Shown one piece after another: positions 18,086 to 26,762 of a stretch of DNA of 33,974 nucleotides. Positions within the stretch are counted from its first letter, which is position 1; every line of letters begins with the position of its first letter. Source of the DNA: an uncultured Endomicrobiia bacterium (lineage in GTDB: Bacteria > Elusimicrobiota > Endomicrobiia > DTEH01); the NCBI GenBank assembly GCA_937928765.1, contig CALFVX010000025.1, positions 1 through 33,974 on the forward strand. The letters run 5' to 3'. The translations under genes were made by a program, and so were the position numbers. A model generated the notes under the pieces. It was not told the origin of the DNA, ran no database searches, and saw only the letters and a program-made list of their open reading frames with translations.

Positions 18086-18427
18086 AATTTTAAACTTTGT
18101 GTTGCAATTAGTTATGAAAACCATATTAGTTGTATCTTAAATTAAAATTTTTTTAAGAATACAACTAATTTATTCACACAAAGTTGTATAAATTTTCCCA
18201 CATAGTAAGATTTGTTGATAGTTAGTTGATAAATCTTACTTAAAGATTTCTATTATAATCTTATTTAAAATTTCTTCTTTTCATAGATTAAAGTTTGAAA
18301 ATTTATTTTTCTATTGTAATTTGTATAACTATTTTTGTACTATTCAATAAATTTTACTAAAAATTTTTAAGTTTTATTTAATAAGAAGAGATAGTTATAT
18401 TTTTCTTAAAATTATAGACAAAAAATT
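18086..18427. other. csp-secA intergenic region with nested inverted repeats
   Basis: These 342 nt contain no gene but three perfect inverted-repeat stems. (1) AACTTTGTGT at 18093-18102 pairs with ACACAAAGTT at 18176-18185. (2) Nested inside it, ATTAGTTGTAT at 18125-18135 pairs with ATACAACTAAT at 18159-18169, and the stem continues CTTAAA/TTTAAG with one bulged A (loop 18142-18151). (3) AGTAAGATTT at 18204-18213 pairs with AAATCTTACT at 18231-18240. None is followed by a clean T-run. The last 180 nt are featureless A/T and should contain the secA promoter. The structures could be the csp 3' end, a secA leader, or an independent small RNA. Confidence 0.65.
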
Positions 18428-21151
18428 ATGTTAAAATTTATACTATCAAAAATTTTTGGTTCACAGAACCAAAGATATTTAAACTCATTAAAACCCATAG
18501 TAGAAGAAATTAATTCTTATGAAGAAAGTTTCTCTAAACTTACCAATGAGCAGCTAAAAAGTAAAACAGAAGAATTTAAATCTCGTCTTAGAAATGGTGA
18601 AACACTTAACGATATTTTACCTGAAGCATTTGCTTTAGTAAGAGAAGCATCTAAAAGAACTGTAAAATTAAGACATTTTGATGTTCAGCTTATCGGCGGA
18701 ATTGTTCTACATCAAGGTAAAATTGCCGAGATGAAAACAGGCGAAGGCAAAACACTTGTTGCAACAGTTGCTGCTTATTTAAACGCTTTAGAAGCTAAAG
18801 GTGTACATATTGTTACTGTTAACGATTATCTTGCAAAAAGAGACAGATTTTGGATGGGACCAATATATGAACTTTTAGGTTTAACTGTTGGATACATAGA
18901 TCATGATATGGAACCTCAGCAAAGAAAAAAAATGTATAGTTGTGATATTACTTATGTTACAAATAACGAGTTAGGATTTGATTATCTACGAGATAATATG
19001 GTTTTAACAAAAGATGATAAAGTTTTACGAGGTTTAAACTATGCTATTGTTGACGAAGTAGATTCTATATTAATAGACGAAGCTAGAACTCCGCTTATTA
19101 TTTCTGGCCCTTCAGAAGAATCTACTGAAAAATACTATGTTGCAAACCGTCTTGTTCCGAGATTGAACATTAAAGTTGTTACAGAAGATGAAGAAATTGA
19201 TGCAAAGTATAAAGGTATTGATATTTACAAAGGATACGATGCTGTTGTAGATGAAAAAAATCATACAGTTGTTTTAACAGATTCAGGAATACAAAAATGT
19301 GAAAGATTATTAAACATATCTAATCTTTATGACGATATTGCAGGTGATTGGGTTCATATTATAACACAATCCATCCGTGCTCATAAATTGTTTCATAGAG
19401 ACACCCATTATGTTGTAAAAGATGCTGAGATAGTTATTGTTGACGAATTTACAGGAAGACTTATGCCTGGTAGAAGATGGTCAGATGGTCTTCATCAAGC
19501 AGTTGAAGCCAAAGAAAATCTGCCTATAAGAGAAGAAAATCAAACTTTAGCAACAATTACTTTTCAGAATTTATTTAGGATGTATAAAAAACTTGCCGGT
19601 ATGACAGGTACCGCAATAACTTCAGCTGAAGAATTCTGGGGTGTTTACAAACTTGAAGTTGTATGTATTCCTACAAACAAACCAATGATACGTGTTGACC
19701 ATTCTGATGTTGTATTTAGAACTGAGAAAGAAAAATGGGCTGCTATAGTAAATGATATTGAAGATAAATATCGTAAAGGACAGCCAGTGCTTGTAGGAAC
19801 AAGATCTATTGAAAAAAATGAATTTCTGTCTTCACTACTGCGTAGGCGAGGTATACCTCATCAAGTATTAAACGCAAAACAGCATGAACGAGAAGCACAG
19901 ATTATTGCTCAAGCAGGAAAACTTAAAACAGTAACTGTTGCAACAAATATGGCAGGTCGTGGTGTAGATATCATTTTAGGTGGTAAACCTGATTTAGAAC
20001 ATCAACCTAATTTGTTATGTAAAGATTCTAACTGTAAGGTAGAATTTATACATAATAGAGAGTATCACGAGGTTATAAAACTTGGCGGACTTTATGTTTT
20101 AGGTACAGAACGGCACGAAGCGCGCAGAATAGATGACCAACTTCGTGGAAGAAGTGGTCGTCAAGGTGATCCAGGAGAGTCAAGATTTTATGTTTCTTTA
20201 GAAGACGAGCTTATGCGTCTTTTTGGCGGATTAAGAATGTCTAATATTATGCAGAGATTAGGTATGAAAGAAGGCGAAAATATTCAACATCCATGGATTA
20301 CAAAATCTATTGAACGTGCACAAAAACGTGTTGAAAGTATGAATTATGATATAAGAAAACAACTTCTTGAATACGATGATGTGATGAATAAACAGCGGGA
20401 AGCTGTATATTCTTTAAGAGACAAAATTCTTGAAGGCGAAGATTTGACAGAAAGAATTATAGCAATGATTGAAGAATCAGTAGAAGAAAAATTTGAGCTT
20501 TATTGTAATAAAAAATATCCAGAAGAATGGAGCTGGACAGGGATAAATTTGTGGTTAAGTCGTGTTTTTAATATACAACTTAATTTCAAAGAAGAAGAGA
20601 TACAACAACTTACCAAAGATGAATTTAAAAAACAACTTTTAAACTTAGTTTTAGAAAGATATCGTCAACGAGAACAAGAACTTACAAAAGAAATTTTTTC
20701 TGATATTCAAAGAATTGTTCTTTTACATATGATAGATTCTGCCTGGAGAGAACATCTTTACGAACTTGACCATCTAAAAAGGTCAGTAGGACTTCGTGCA
20801 TATGGACAGAAAGATCCGCTTGTAGAATATAAAAAAGAAAGTTTCATTTTATTTTCTAATATGCAAAACAGAATAAGAGAGCAAACTATTGAATATATAT
20901 TTAAATTACAACCTTTGATATCTAAAATACCACAACAAAAAACACAAAGTTCCTCTTATGAAAGAAATGTTGTAATTTCTGATGTTTCTAAGCAACAAAA
21001 TGTTTCTTATGAAAAAGTTTTTGATCAAAAAAAAATATCAACATCTACTATTGATACAAAACAAAAGATTAAAACAAAAATAGGTCGTAACGATCCTTGT
21101 CCTTGTGGTAGCGGAAAAAAATATAAAAAATGTTGTGGAAAAAATTTTTAA
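18428..21151 (+). CDS. secA: Preprotein translocase ATPase SecA
   Basis: A 907-residue cytoplasmic/peripheral motor that drives unfolded preproteins through SecYEG, full length for the family. Walker A is TGEGKT with Lys108 (same number as E. coli), Walker B/DEAD-type motif is VDEVDSILIDEARTPLIISG with Asp209-Glu210, and the second helicase half has GTRSIEKNE, VATNMAGRGVDIILGG and LRGRSGRQGDPG. The extreme C-terminus is a SecB/phospholipid zinc finger, CPCGSGKKYKKCC (CxCx8CC). A moderate insertion around residues 255-290 is within normal variation. ATG follows an A/T-rich leader without a recognisable Shine-Dalgarno. lnt starts 27 nt downstream. It supplies export for the many signal-peptide proteins in this window. 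Confidence 0.98.
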   Translation: MLKFILSKIFGSQNQRYLNSLKPIVEEINSYEESFSKLTNEQLKSKTEEFKSRLRNGETLNDILPEAFALVREASKRTVKLRHFDVQLIGGIVLHQGKIAEMKTGEGKTLVATVAAYLNALEAKGVHIVTVNDYLAKRDRFWMGPIYELLGLTVGYIDHDMEPQQRKKMYSCDITYVTNNELGFDYLRDNMVLTKDDKVLRGLNYAIVDEVDSILIDEARTPLIISGPSEESTEKYYVANRLVPRLNIKVVTEDEEIDAKYKGIDIYKGYDAVVDEKNHTVVLTDSGIQKCERLLNISNLYDDIAGDWVHIITQSIRAHKLFHRDTHYVVKDAEIVIVDEFTGRLMPGRRWSDGLHQAVEAKENLPIREENQTLATITFQNLFRMYKKLAGMTGTAITSAEEFWGVYKLEVVCIPTNKPMIRVDHSDVVFRTEKEKWAAIVNDIEDKYRKGQPVLVGTRSIEKNEFLSSLLRRRGIPHQVLNAKQHEREAQIIAQAGKLKTVTVATNMAGRGVDIILGGKPDLEHQPNLLCKDSNCKVEFIHNREYHEVIKLGGLYVLGTERHEARRIDDQLRGRSGRQGDPGESRFYVSLEDELMRLFGGLRMSNIMQRLGMKEGENIQHPWITKSIERAQKRVESMNYDIRKQLLEYDDVMNKQREAVYSLRDKILEGEDLTERIIAMIEESVEEKFELYCNKKYPEEWSWTGINLWLSRVFNIQLNFKEEEIQQLTKDEFKKQLLNLVLERYRQREQELTKEIFSDIQRIVLLHMIDSAWREHLYELDHLKRSVGLRAYGQKDPLVEYKKESFILFSNMQNRIREQTIEYIFKLQPLISKIPQQKTQSSSYERNVVISDVSKQQNVSYEKVFDQKKISTSTIDTKQKIKTKIGRNDPCPCGSGKKYKKCCGKNF

Positions 21152-21178
21152 ACTTCATTTTTGTTATTGATTAGGTTT

Positions 21179-22771
21179 ATGCCTTACATTTTTTGTATCT
21201 TTTCTGGGATTTTATATTTCTTATCTTTTCCAAAATTTGATTTTTCTTTTTTTGCATGGATTTGTTTTTCTTTTTTGTTTTACTTTTTTCTTAATATAAA
21301 ATTTAATTCTTACAAATTAAGCCCAAAATTAAAACTTAAAAAGATTATAATATGTTCTTTAATTACCTCTTTTATAGGCAATGTTGGCATTTTGTACTGG
21401 ATAGTTCCGACTTTTAAATTTGCTGAAGAGAATATTTTTTTTGGGATTATTTCATGTTTTCTTCTTTCTTTATACTGCAGTTTATACTTTATAATTTTTA
21501 GTTTATATTTTTATATTTTTTATAAAGAAAAAAACAAATTTATTTTTCTAGTTTCTTCATCTATTTTTTGGGTAATACTTGAATATATTCGTAGCAATTT
21601 TTTAAGTGGTTTTCCGTGGATGTTGTTAGGATATTCACAATATAAAAATTTAAAGATCATACAAACTGCAGAAATTTTTGGTGTATACGGCATAAGTTTT
21701 TTAATAATTTTTTTTAATCTATGTATAGCAATAACAACTTTTGAACTTTTGAAATTAAAAAAATATGATAGTTTAAAATATTTTTATTTATCAATTTTAG
21801 TTTTGTTATTTTTTGTTATATTTGGTAGTTTTAGAATAAAAGAAATAAATAATTTAATAAATAATAGCGATAATAAAATTACTGTAGTTATCTTACAAGG
21901 TAATATTGATCAATATAAAAAATGGGACCAAAAATATGTCCAAGAAATTATAGACAAATACACACAGCTAGTTGTTAATTCTTATAAAGAAATATTAAAC
22001 AACCGTAAAAATTTTTCTGATTTAGTTTTATATATTTGGCCTGAAAGTTCGCTACCAGGATATTTTTTTGAGGAAGAGGAGATTTTTAGGTGGATTAAAG
22101 ATTTGGTTAGTTTAACAAATAAAGATTTAGTTTCTTATCATCTTTTAGGTACACCAAGGTTAGGAATAAAAAATGAATATTATAACTCTGCTGTTTTGGT
22201 ATCTTTTAAAGAACAAGAATTTAAAGTAGAAAATATTTATAACAAGATACATTTAGTACCTTTTGGAGAATTTGTCCCTTTTAGAAACATCTTAGGAAGA
22301 TTTATAAATGTAATAAATGAACTTGGTGAATTTACTAATGGAGAAAATTATACTATATTTGAGATAAATCCTTTAGTTAAATTTTCAGTTGTAGTTTGTT
22401 ATGAAAGTATTTTTTCAGAACTTCCAAGTAAATTTGTAAAAAGAACAGCAAATTTTCTAATAAACATCACCAACGATGCATGGTTTTTAAATACAGCTGC
22501 GCCATACCAACATTTTAGTTTCAATATTTTGCGTGCTATAGAAAACAGAGTTTATTTATTTCGTAGCGCTAACACTGGAATTTCTGCAATAATATCTCCT
22601 ACTGGAGAAATTTTAAAAAAAACAAAATTGTTTAACGATGAAACAATAATTTTTAAAACAAGTTTGTGGCATAGAAAAACTTTTTATACAAAATATAATG
22701 ATTATCTGAAGTTGATATCTGTTATAATTTTTGTTATATTAAATATAATTTTATTAACAAAAAAATCATAG
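21179..22771 (+). CDS. lnt: Apolipoprotein N-acyltransferase
   Basis: An inner-membrane enzyme of about 530 residues that N-acylates the lipid-modified cysteine of lipoproteins, the last maturation step in diderms. The N-terminal third has about six membrane spans and the rest is a periplasmic nitrilase-fold domain. The catalytic triad is clear: Glu in WPESSLPG (22043), Lys in NKIHLVPFGEF (22244) and Cys in VVCYESIF (22397), spaced 67 and 51 residues, as in E. coli (68 and 52). NITNDAWF and RAIENRVYLFRSANTG follow. I prefer ATG at 21179 (weak AGG before it); an in-frame TTG at 21161 would add six residues but lacks any ribosome-binding site. It is probably cotranscribed with secA. Confidence 0.94.
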   Translation: MPYIFCIFSGILYFLSFPKFDFSFFAWICFSFLFYFFLNIKFNSYKLSPKLKLKKIIICSLITSFIGNVGILYWIVPTFKFAEENIFFGIISCFLLSLYCSLYFIIFSLYFYIFYKEKNKFIFLVSSSIFWVILEYIRSNFLSGFPWMLLGYSQYKNLKIIQTAEIFGVYGISFLIIFFNLCIAITTFELLKLKKYDSLKYFYLSILVLLFFVIFGSFRIKEINNLINNSDNKITVVILQGNIDQYKKWDQKYVQEIIDKYTQLVVNSYKEILNNRKNFSDLVLYIWPESSLPGYFFEEEEIFRWIKDLVSLTNKDLVSYHLLGTPRLGIKNEYYNSAVLVSFKEQEFKVENIYNKIHLVPFGEFVPFRNILGRFINVINELGEFTNGENYTIFEINPLVKFSVVVCYESIFSELPSKFVKRTANFLINITNDAWFLNTAAPYQHFSFNILRAIENRVYLFRSANTGISAIISPTGEILKKTKLFNDETIIFKTSLWHRKTFYTKYNDYLKLISVIIFVILNIILLTKKS

Positions 22772-22775
22772 ATTA

Positions 22776-22791
22776 GCTTTTTTAAGAAAGC
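22776..22791 (+). terminator. Possible weak terminator after lnt
   Basis: GCTTT (22776-22780) pairs with AAAGC (22787-22791) around TTTAAG, 4 nt after the lnt stop, with a TTTAATTTTTT run about 20 nt further on. The stem is short and the T-run is not adjacent, so this is a tentative call. Confidence 0.2.
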
Positions 22792-22855
22792 AAAAATTAT
22801 TCTTTAATTTTTTGTAAAAAACAAAATAATAAATAAAAAATAAGGAGATAAAAAG

Positions 22856-23047
22856 ATGCCTATAATAAAAATAGAGATGTGGGAAGGAAGAGATAAAGAT
22901 ATAAAAAAGAAAATTGTCCAAAAAATTACACAGACAATTTGTGAAGTTTTAAACTGTCCCAAAGATGCAGTTACAGTTGTAATTTATGATGTTCCAAAAC
23001 ATAATTGGGGTGTTGAAGGTGAACTTGCATCTGAAAAGTTTAAATAA
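22856..23047 (+). CDS. 4-oxalocrotonate tautomerase family protein
   Basis: A 63-codon protein of the smallest tautomerase-superfamily type. After Met removal the catalytic Pro1 leads PIIKIEMWEGRD, with Arg11 conserved (EGR). The second active-site arginine (Arg39) is Thr here, and the Phe50 position is Trp50 (HNWGVEGELAS). It therefore keeps the Pro1 base but not the full substrate-binding set of canonical 4-oxalocrotonate tautomerase, and the true substrate is unknown. AAGGAGAT is 8 nt before the ATG, a strong site. The ribD GTG is 23 nt downstream, so the two may share a transcript, although no metabolic link is obvious. Confidence 0.88.
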   Translation: MPIIKIEMWEGRDKDIKKKIVQKITQTICEVLNCPKDAVTVVIYDVPKHNWGVEGELASEKFK

Positions 23048-23070
23048 TTTCAATAATATTTAACAAACTA

Positions 23071-24168
23071 GTGAATGACGAAAAATATATAAGATATTGT
23101 TTTGAACTTGCAAAAAAATCTTTAGGTAAAACTTCACCTAATCCTATTGTTGGTGCTGTAATAGTTTATAAAAACAAAATTATTGCTGAAGGATACCATA
23201 CTGAATATGGTAAACCTCATGCTGAAGTTGAAGCAATAAATAATGCTATAAAAAAAGGATACAAAGATTTACTTTATAAATCTACATTATATGTTAATTT
23301 AGAACCATGTTGTCATTGGGGCAAAACACCTCCTTGTGTTAACAAAATCATAGATGTTGGAATTAAAAGAGTTGTTTGTTCTATGTATGATCCTAACCCA
23401 AAAGTTAACAGCAAAGGAATAAAAATTTTACAAAATAAAGGTATAAAATGTAAAGTTGGCATACTTAAAGATGAAGCTAAACAATTAAATAAGTTTTATA
23501 TAAAATGGATTACTAAGAAATTGCCATACATAACTATAAAATCAGCAATAACTCTTGATGGTAAAATTGCAACTGTTTTAGGAGAGTCAAAATGGATAAG
23601 TTCTAAAGAGTCAAGAAATTATGTTTATAAACTAAGAAGTATTTATGATGCTGTCTTAGTAGGAATAAACACTGTTTTAAAAGATAATCCAAAATTAACC
23701 TCACATAATTTTGGTAGGAATCCTTTAAGAGTTGTAGTCGGAGATATTACAAAATTTTTTAACATATATGATAAATATAATGTTTTCAAAGATGAAAATA
23801 AAACATTTTTTTTTACTCCAGAAAGTAAACTAACTGAAATAATAATTAAAAAATTTAATAATGTAGAAATTTTCGAATTTAAAGAAAAAAAAATTTTGTT
23901 AAAAAAAGTTTTGTATTATCTTGCAGAAAAAGGTATAAGTTCTGTTTTAGTTGAAGGTGGTGGTGAAACAAACTGGAATTTTATTAGCGAAAATCTTGTT
24001 GATGAATTTATATTAATTGTTGCAGGAAAAATTTTTGGTGGAAGAAACGCTAAAACTTGGGTTGAAGGTGATGGTGTGAAATTCCCCAAAAAAGCCTATA
24101 AGATAAAATTTTTAAGTATTGAACAGATAAATAAAGATTTTATAATTAATGCAAAAATGGTTAAATAA
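23071..24168 (+). CDS. ribD: Bifunctional riboflavin biosynthesis deaminase/reductase RibD
   Basis: A 365-residue cytoplasmic enzyme that carries out the second and third riboflavin steps: deamination of the pyrimidine, then reduction of the ribosyl side chain. The N-terminal CMP-deaminase-like domain (1-145) has the zinc site His50-Ala-Glu52, Cys80 and Cys89 (LEPCCHWGKTPPC). The C-terminal reductase domain (about 150-365) begins ITIKSAITLDGKIAT and contains DAVLVGINTVLKDNPKL and the NADPH-binding VEGGGETNWNFI. The start is GTG at 23071; an ATG four bases later is out of frame. It leads ribD-ribE-ribBA, with 10 nt to ribE. No FMN riboswitch fits in the short upstream gap. Confidence 0.96.
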   Translation: MNDEKYIRYCFELAKKSLGKTSPNPIVGAVIVYKNKIIAEGYHTEYGKPHAEVEAINNAIKKGYKDLLYKSTLYVNLEPCCHWGKTPPCVNKIIDVGIKRVVCSMYDPNPKVNSKGIKILQNKGIKCKVGILKDEAKQLNKFYIKWITKKLPYITIKSAITLDGKIATVLGESKWISSKESRNYVYKLRSIYDAVLVGINTVLKDNPKLTSHNFGRNPLRVVVGDITKFFNIYDKYNVFKDENKTFFFTPESKLTEIIIKKFNNVEIFEFKEKKILLKKVLYYLAEKGISSVLVEGGGETNWNFISENLVDEFILIVAGKIFGGRNAKTWVEGDGVKFPKKAYKIKFLSIEQINKDFIINAKMVK

Positions 24169-24178
24169 AGGTTAGATT

Positions 24179-24796
24179 ATGTTTACAGGAATAATAGAAG
24201 ATAAAGGCAAAATTGTAGAAATTAAAAATAATTTTATATTTTTTGAGTCAAAACTTAATGATTTGAATATAAAAGATAGTATTGCAGTAAACGGTGTTTG
24301 CCTGACAATTATAGATGTTAAAAAATATAAAGAAAAATATATCTACAAAGTAGAAGTTTCTAAAGAAACTTTCAAAAGAACAAATTTAAAATTTTTGAAA
24401 TTAGACTCTTTAGTAAACCTTGAACGAGCATTAAGATTAAACAGTCGTCTTTCAGGACATATATTGACTGGCCACATAGATACAACAATCAATATAATAA
24501 AAATTTTAGATAAAGAATTTGTTTTTTCTTTACCATCTGAATATGAAAAATACATCGTAGAAAAAGGTTCTGTAGCAGTTGATGGTATAAGTTTGACGGT
24601 AGCAAAAAAATTTCAAAATAAATTTTCTGTGATAATTTTGCCATATACTTTAGAAAATACGAATTTGAAAACAAAGAAAGTTGGTGATTATCTAAATCTT
24701 GAAGTTGATATTTTAGCCAAATATTTAGAATCAATTTTTAATAAAAAAAATATCAGATTAGACTTAGATTTCTTAAAAAAACACGGATTTGCATAA
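24179..24796 (+). CDS. ribE: Riboflavin synthase alpha chain
   Basis: A 205-residue enzyme that dismutates two 6,7-dimethyl-8-ribityllumazine molecules to riboflavin. It opens with the invariant [10 protein letters not shown] and contains two lumazine-binding barrels: the first (about 1-88) with [11 protein letters not shown], the second (about 89-190) with [12 protein letters not shown] and [12 protein letters not shown]. The internal duplication is plain from VNGVCLT versus VDGISLT. ATG follows a weak AGG. The ribBA ATG comes one base after its TAA, so the two are translationally linked. Confidence 0.96.
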   Translation: MFTGIIEDKGKIVEIKNNFIFFESKLNDLNIKDSIAVNGVCLTIIDVKKYKEKYIYKVEVSKETFKRTNLKFLKLDSLVNLERALRLNSRLSGHILTGHIDTTINIIKILDKEFVFSLPSEYEKYIVEKGSVAVDGISLTVAKKFQNKFSVIILPYTLENTNLKTKKVGDYLNLEVDILAKYLESIFNKKNIRLDLDFLKKHGFA

Positions 24797-24797
24797 A

Positions 24798-26009
24798 ATG
24801 AAAGAAAAAATTTTTGCTACAATAGCACAAGCTATAAAAGATCTCAAAAAAGGAAGACCATTGATAGTAGTTGATGATCCTGCTAGAGAAAATGAAGGCG
24901 ATGTTGTGATTCCAGCACAAAAAGCGACTGCTTATTGGATAAACTTTATGGCAAAATATGCAAGAGGGCTTATCTGCGTAGCCTTGTCTGAAGAAAGATT
25001 AAATAAGTTAAAAATTCATCCTATGGTTGAAGAGCAAGATCTACCCAATGAGGCAAGATTTACAATTTCAGTAGATGCCAAAGAAGGTATTTCAACTGGT
25101 ATTTCTGCATATGACCGTGCAACAACAATAAGAAAACTTATAGATCCCAAAGCTAAACCACAAGATTTTGTTCGTCCAGGACATGTGTTTCCTTTAATTT
25201 ATAGAGAGGGCGGAGTATTAGTTCGTGCTGGACACACTGAGGCATCAGTAGATTTAGCAAAACTTGCTGGTTTTTATCCTGCAGGAGTAATTTGTGAAAT
25301 AATGCATGAAGATGGGACAATGGCACGATTACCCGAACTTATAAATTTTGCTAAAAAACATAAATTAAAAATTGTAACAATTACGGATTTAATTAAATAT
25401 CGTAGGTTGACAGAAAAATTTGTTAAAAGAATTCTTACAACAAAATTGCCTACGAAATATGGTAATTTTAAGTTAGTACTCTATCAAGATAAAATAACAA
25501 AAGAACATCATATAGTTTTACTAAATGGTATGATTGATTCTAAAAAACCGGTTCTTGTAAGAGTACATTCTGCTTGTCTTACAGGAGATATTTTAGGATC
25601 ATTAAGGTGCGATTGTGGACTACAACTTGAGAGATCTCTTCAGATTATAGGTAAAGAAGGTGGTATGTTGTTATATCTTCATCAAGAAGGTAGAGGTATA
25701 GGATTAATAAATAAACTTAAAGCTTATAAACTACAAGATAAAGGTTATGACACCGTTGATGCAAATTTGAAATTAGGATTTCCTGCAGATTTACGAGATT
25801 ACGGTATAGGAGCACAAATTCTTGCAGATTTAGGTATAAAAAAAATTAAATTGTTGACTAACAATCCTAAAAAGATAATAGGTCTTCAAGGGTATGGAAT
25901 AAAAATTGTTGAACGTATTCCTTTTGAAGTTTTTCCTAAAAGTAAATATATGCAAAAATATTTGTTTACCAAAAAATATAGATTAGGCCATTGGTTAAAA
26001 CATATTTAA
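24798..26009 (+). CDS. ribBA: Bifunctional 3,4-dihydroxy-2-butanone-4-phosphate synthase / GTP cyclohydrolase II
   Basis: A 403-residue fusion supplying both riboflavin precursors. The N-terminal RibB domain (about 1-205) has [10 protein letters not shown], the [11 protein letters not shown] segment and [13 protein letters not shown]. The C-terminal RibA domain (about 206-403) has [20 protein letters not shown], which provides the zinc cysteines, and [12 protein letters not shown] with the catalytic Arg. I place the start at ATG 24798, one base after the ribE stop; an in-frame TTG at 24789 would overlap ribE and add three residues. ribH (lumazine synthase), which usually follows, is absent and must be elsewhere. 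Confidence 0.96.
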   Translation: MKEKIFATIAQAIKDLKKGRPLIVVDDPARENEGDVVIPAQKATAYWINFMAKYARGLICVALSEERLNKLKIHPMVEEQDLPNEARFTISVDAKEGISTGISAYDRATTIRKLIDPKAKPQDFVRPGHVFPLIYREGGVLVRAGHTEASVDLAKLAGFYPAGVICEIMHEDGTMARLPELINFAKKHKLKIVTITDLIKYRRLTEKFVKRILTTKLPTKYGNFKLVLYQDKITKEHHIVLLNGMIDSKKPVLVRVHSACLTGDILGSLRCDCGLQLERSLQIIGKEGGMLLYLHQEGRGIGLINKLKAYKLQDKGYDTVDANLKLGFPADLRDYGIGAQILADLGIKKIKLLTNNPKKIIGLQGYGIKIVERIPFEVFPKSKYMQKYLFTKKYRLGHWLKHI

Positions 26010-26093
26010 TTTATAAATTTCAAAGTTGAACTTGAAAATAAAATTTTAATTTTATAAGAAGTTTAAACTTAATAAATAAAGTTTTACTGTTAT

Positions 26094-26182
26094 GCCCGGA
26101 TGGCGGAACTGGCAGACGCACGGGACTTAAAATCCCGGGATCCTTTTAAGAGGTCGTGAGGGTTCAACTCCCTCTCCGGGCA
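26094..26182 (+). tRNA. tRNA-Leu (anticodon UAA)
   Basis: A complete class II tRNA cloverleaf. The acceptor stem GCCCGGA (26094-26100) pairs with TCCGGGC (26175-26181), with A as discriminator at 26182. The anticodon stem CGGGA/TCCCG encloses loop CTTAAAA with TAA at 26128-26130. There is a long variable arm (about 26138-26157), and the T-arm is GAGGG-TTCAACT-CCCTC. No CCA is encoded. It reads UUA, by far the commonest leucine codon in these genes. Confidence 0.97.
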
Positions 26183-26762
26183 TAATTAAATGTTTTTACT
26201 AAACTAAAAAATTTATAAATGAAAAACTTATAAGTTTAGTGGAATTAGTTTTTCGTATCTTTATAGTTTGTCTATTTTTAATAAAATAAAAAACAAATTT
26301 CTTTTAAAACAATTTTTTAAGTAAATTTTTTACAAATTTTATTAATTTTATAACATTAAGACTTTTTACAGTAAGATTAATTTTTAAATTTTTTCCAATT
26401 TTAAATTTTTTGAAGATAAAAAAATTTCTTCTGTTTCTTTTTTGTAAACTTATCCAATTATATCTACTAAATCTTAAAAATTCCTTTAAGAATTATTTTT
26501 TAAAAGCTGCTAAAATTAATTTTTTTATATTTTTAAATAATTAAAAATATAAAGGTAGAATTACTACTTATTTTTTATTTTATGTATACTTTTTATACAC
26601 AAGTGTATATAAAATATATAATTTTCATAAAATTTCTTTAATTTTTTTATTTTTATTTGGCAAAAAAGTTGCTTATACAAAGCATTGTAGAGATTATGAA
26701 AAATTTTTTAGATCTTAAAAAAGTTTAAAAACAATTTTATTTAAAAATAAGGAGAATTAATT
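26183..26762. other. 580-nt intergenic region between tRNA-Leu and the PorV-TPR gene
   Basis: I see no gene here. It is dominated by A and T runs. After the tRNA, ACTAAACT (26198-26205) and AGTTTAGT (26233-26240) form an 8-bp inverted repeat around 27 nt and could mark the tRNA transcript end. A palindrome with a promoter-like arrangement lies at 26594-26622 (listed separately). The last bases before the ATG hold the ribosome-binding site AAGGAG. The length and lack of frames suggest a true transcription-unit boundary. Confidence 0.5.
26594..26622 (+). promoter_or_regulatory. Candidate promoter overlapping a TATACAC-AA-GTGTATA palindrome
   Basis: TATACAC (26594-26600) and GTGTATA (26603-26609) form a perfect 7-bp dyad with a 2-nt centre, a size usual for a dimeric repressor site. 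The first arm doubles as a -35-like TATACA (26594-26599), exactly 17 nt before a perfect TATAAT (26617-26622). A bound regulator would block this promoter. Transcription would run about 140 nt into the PorV-TPR gene. In such AT-rich DNA a TATAAT alone means little, so the dyad and the spacing are the real evidence. Confidence 0.35.

Noticed and set aside
18428-18700. Possible SecM-like arrest peptide gene before secA
   Set aside because: The 342-nt gap upstream of secA has no open frame with a start codon and ribosome-binding site long enough to encode an arrest peptide; only RNA-level structure is visible.
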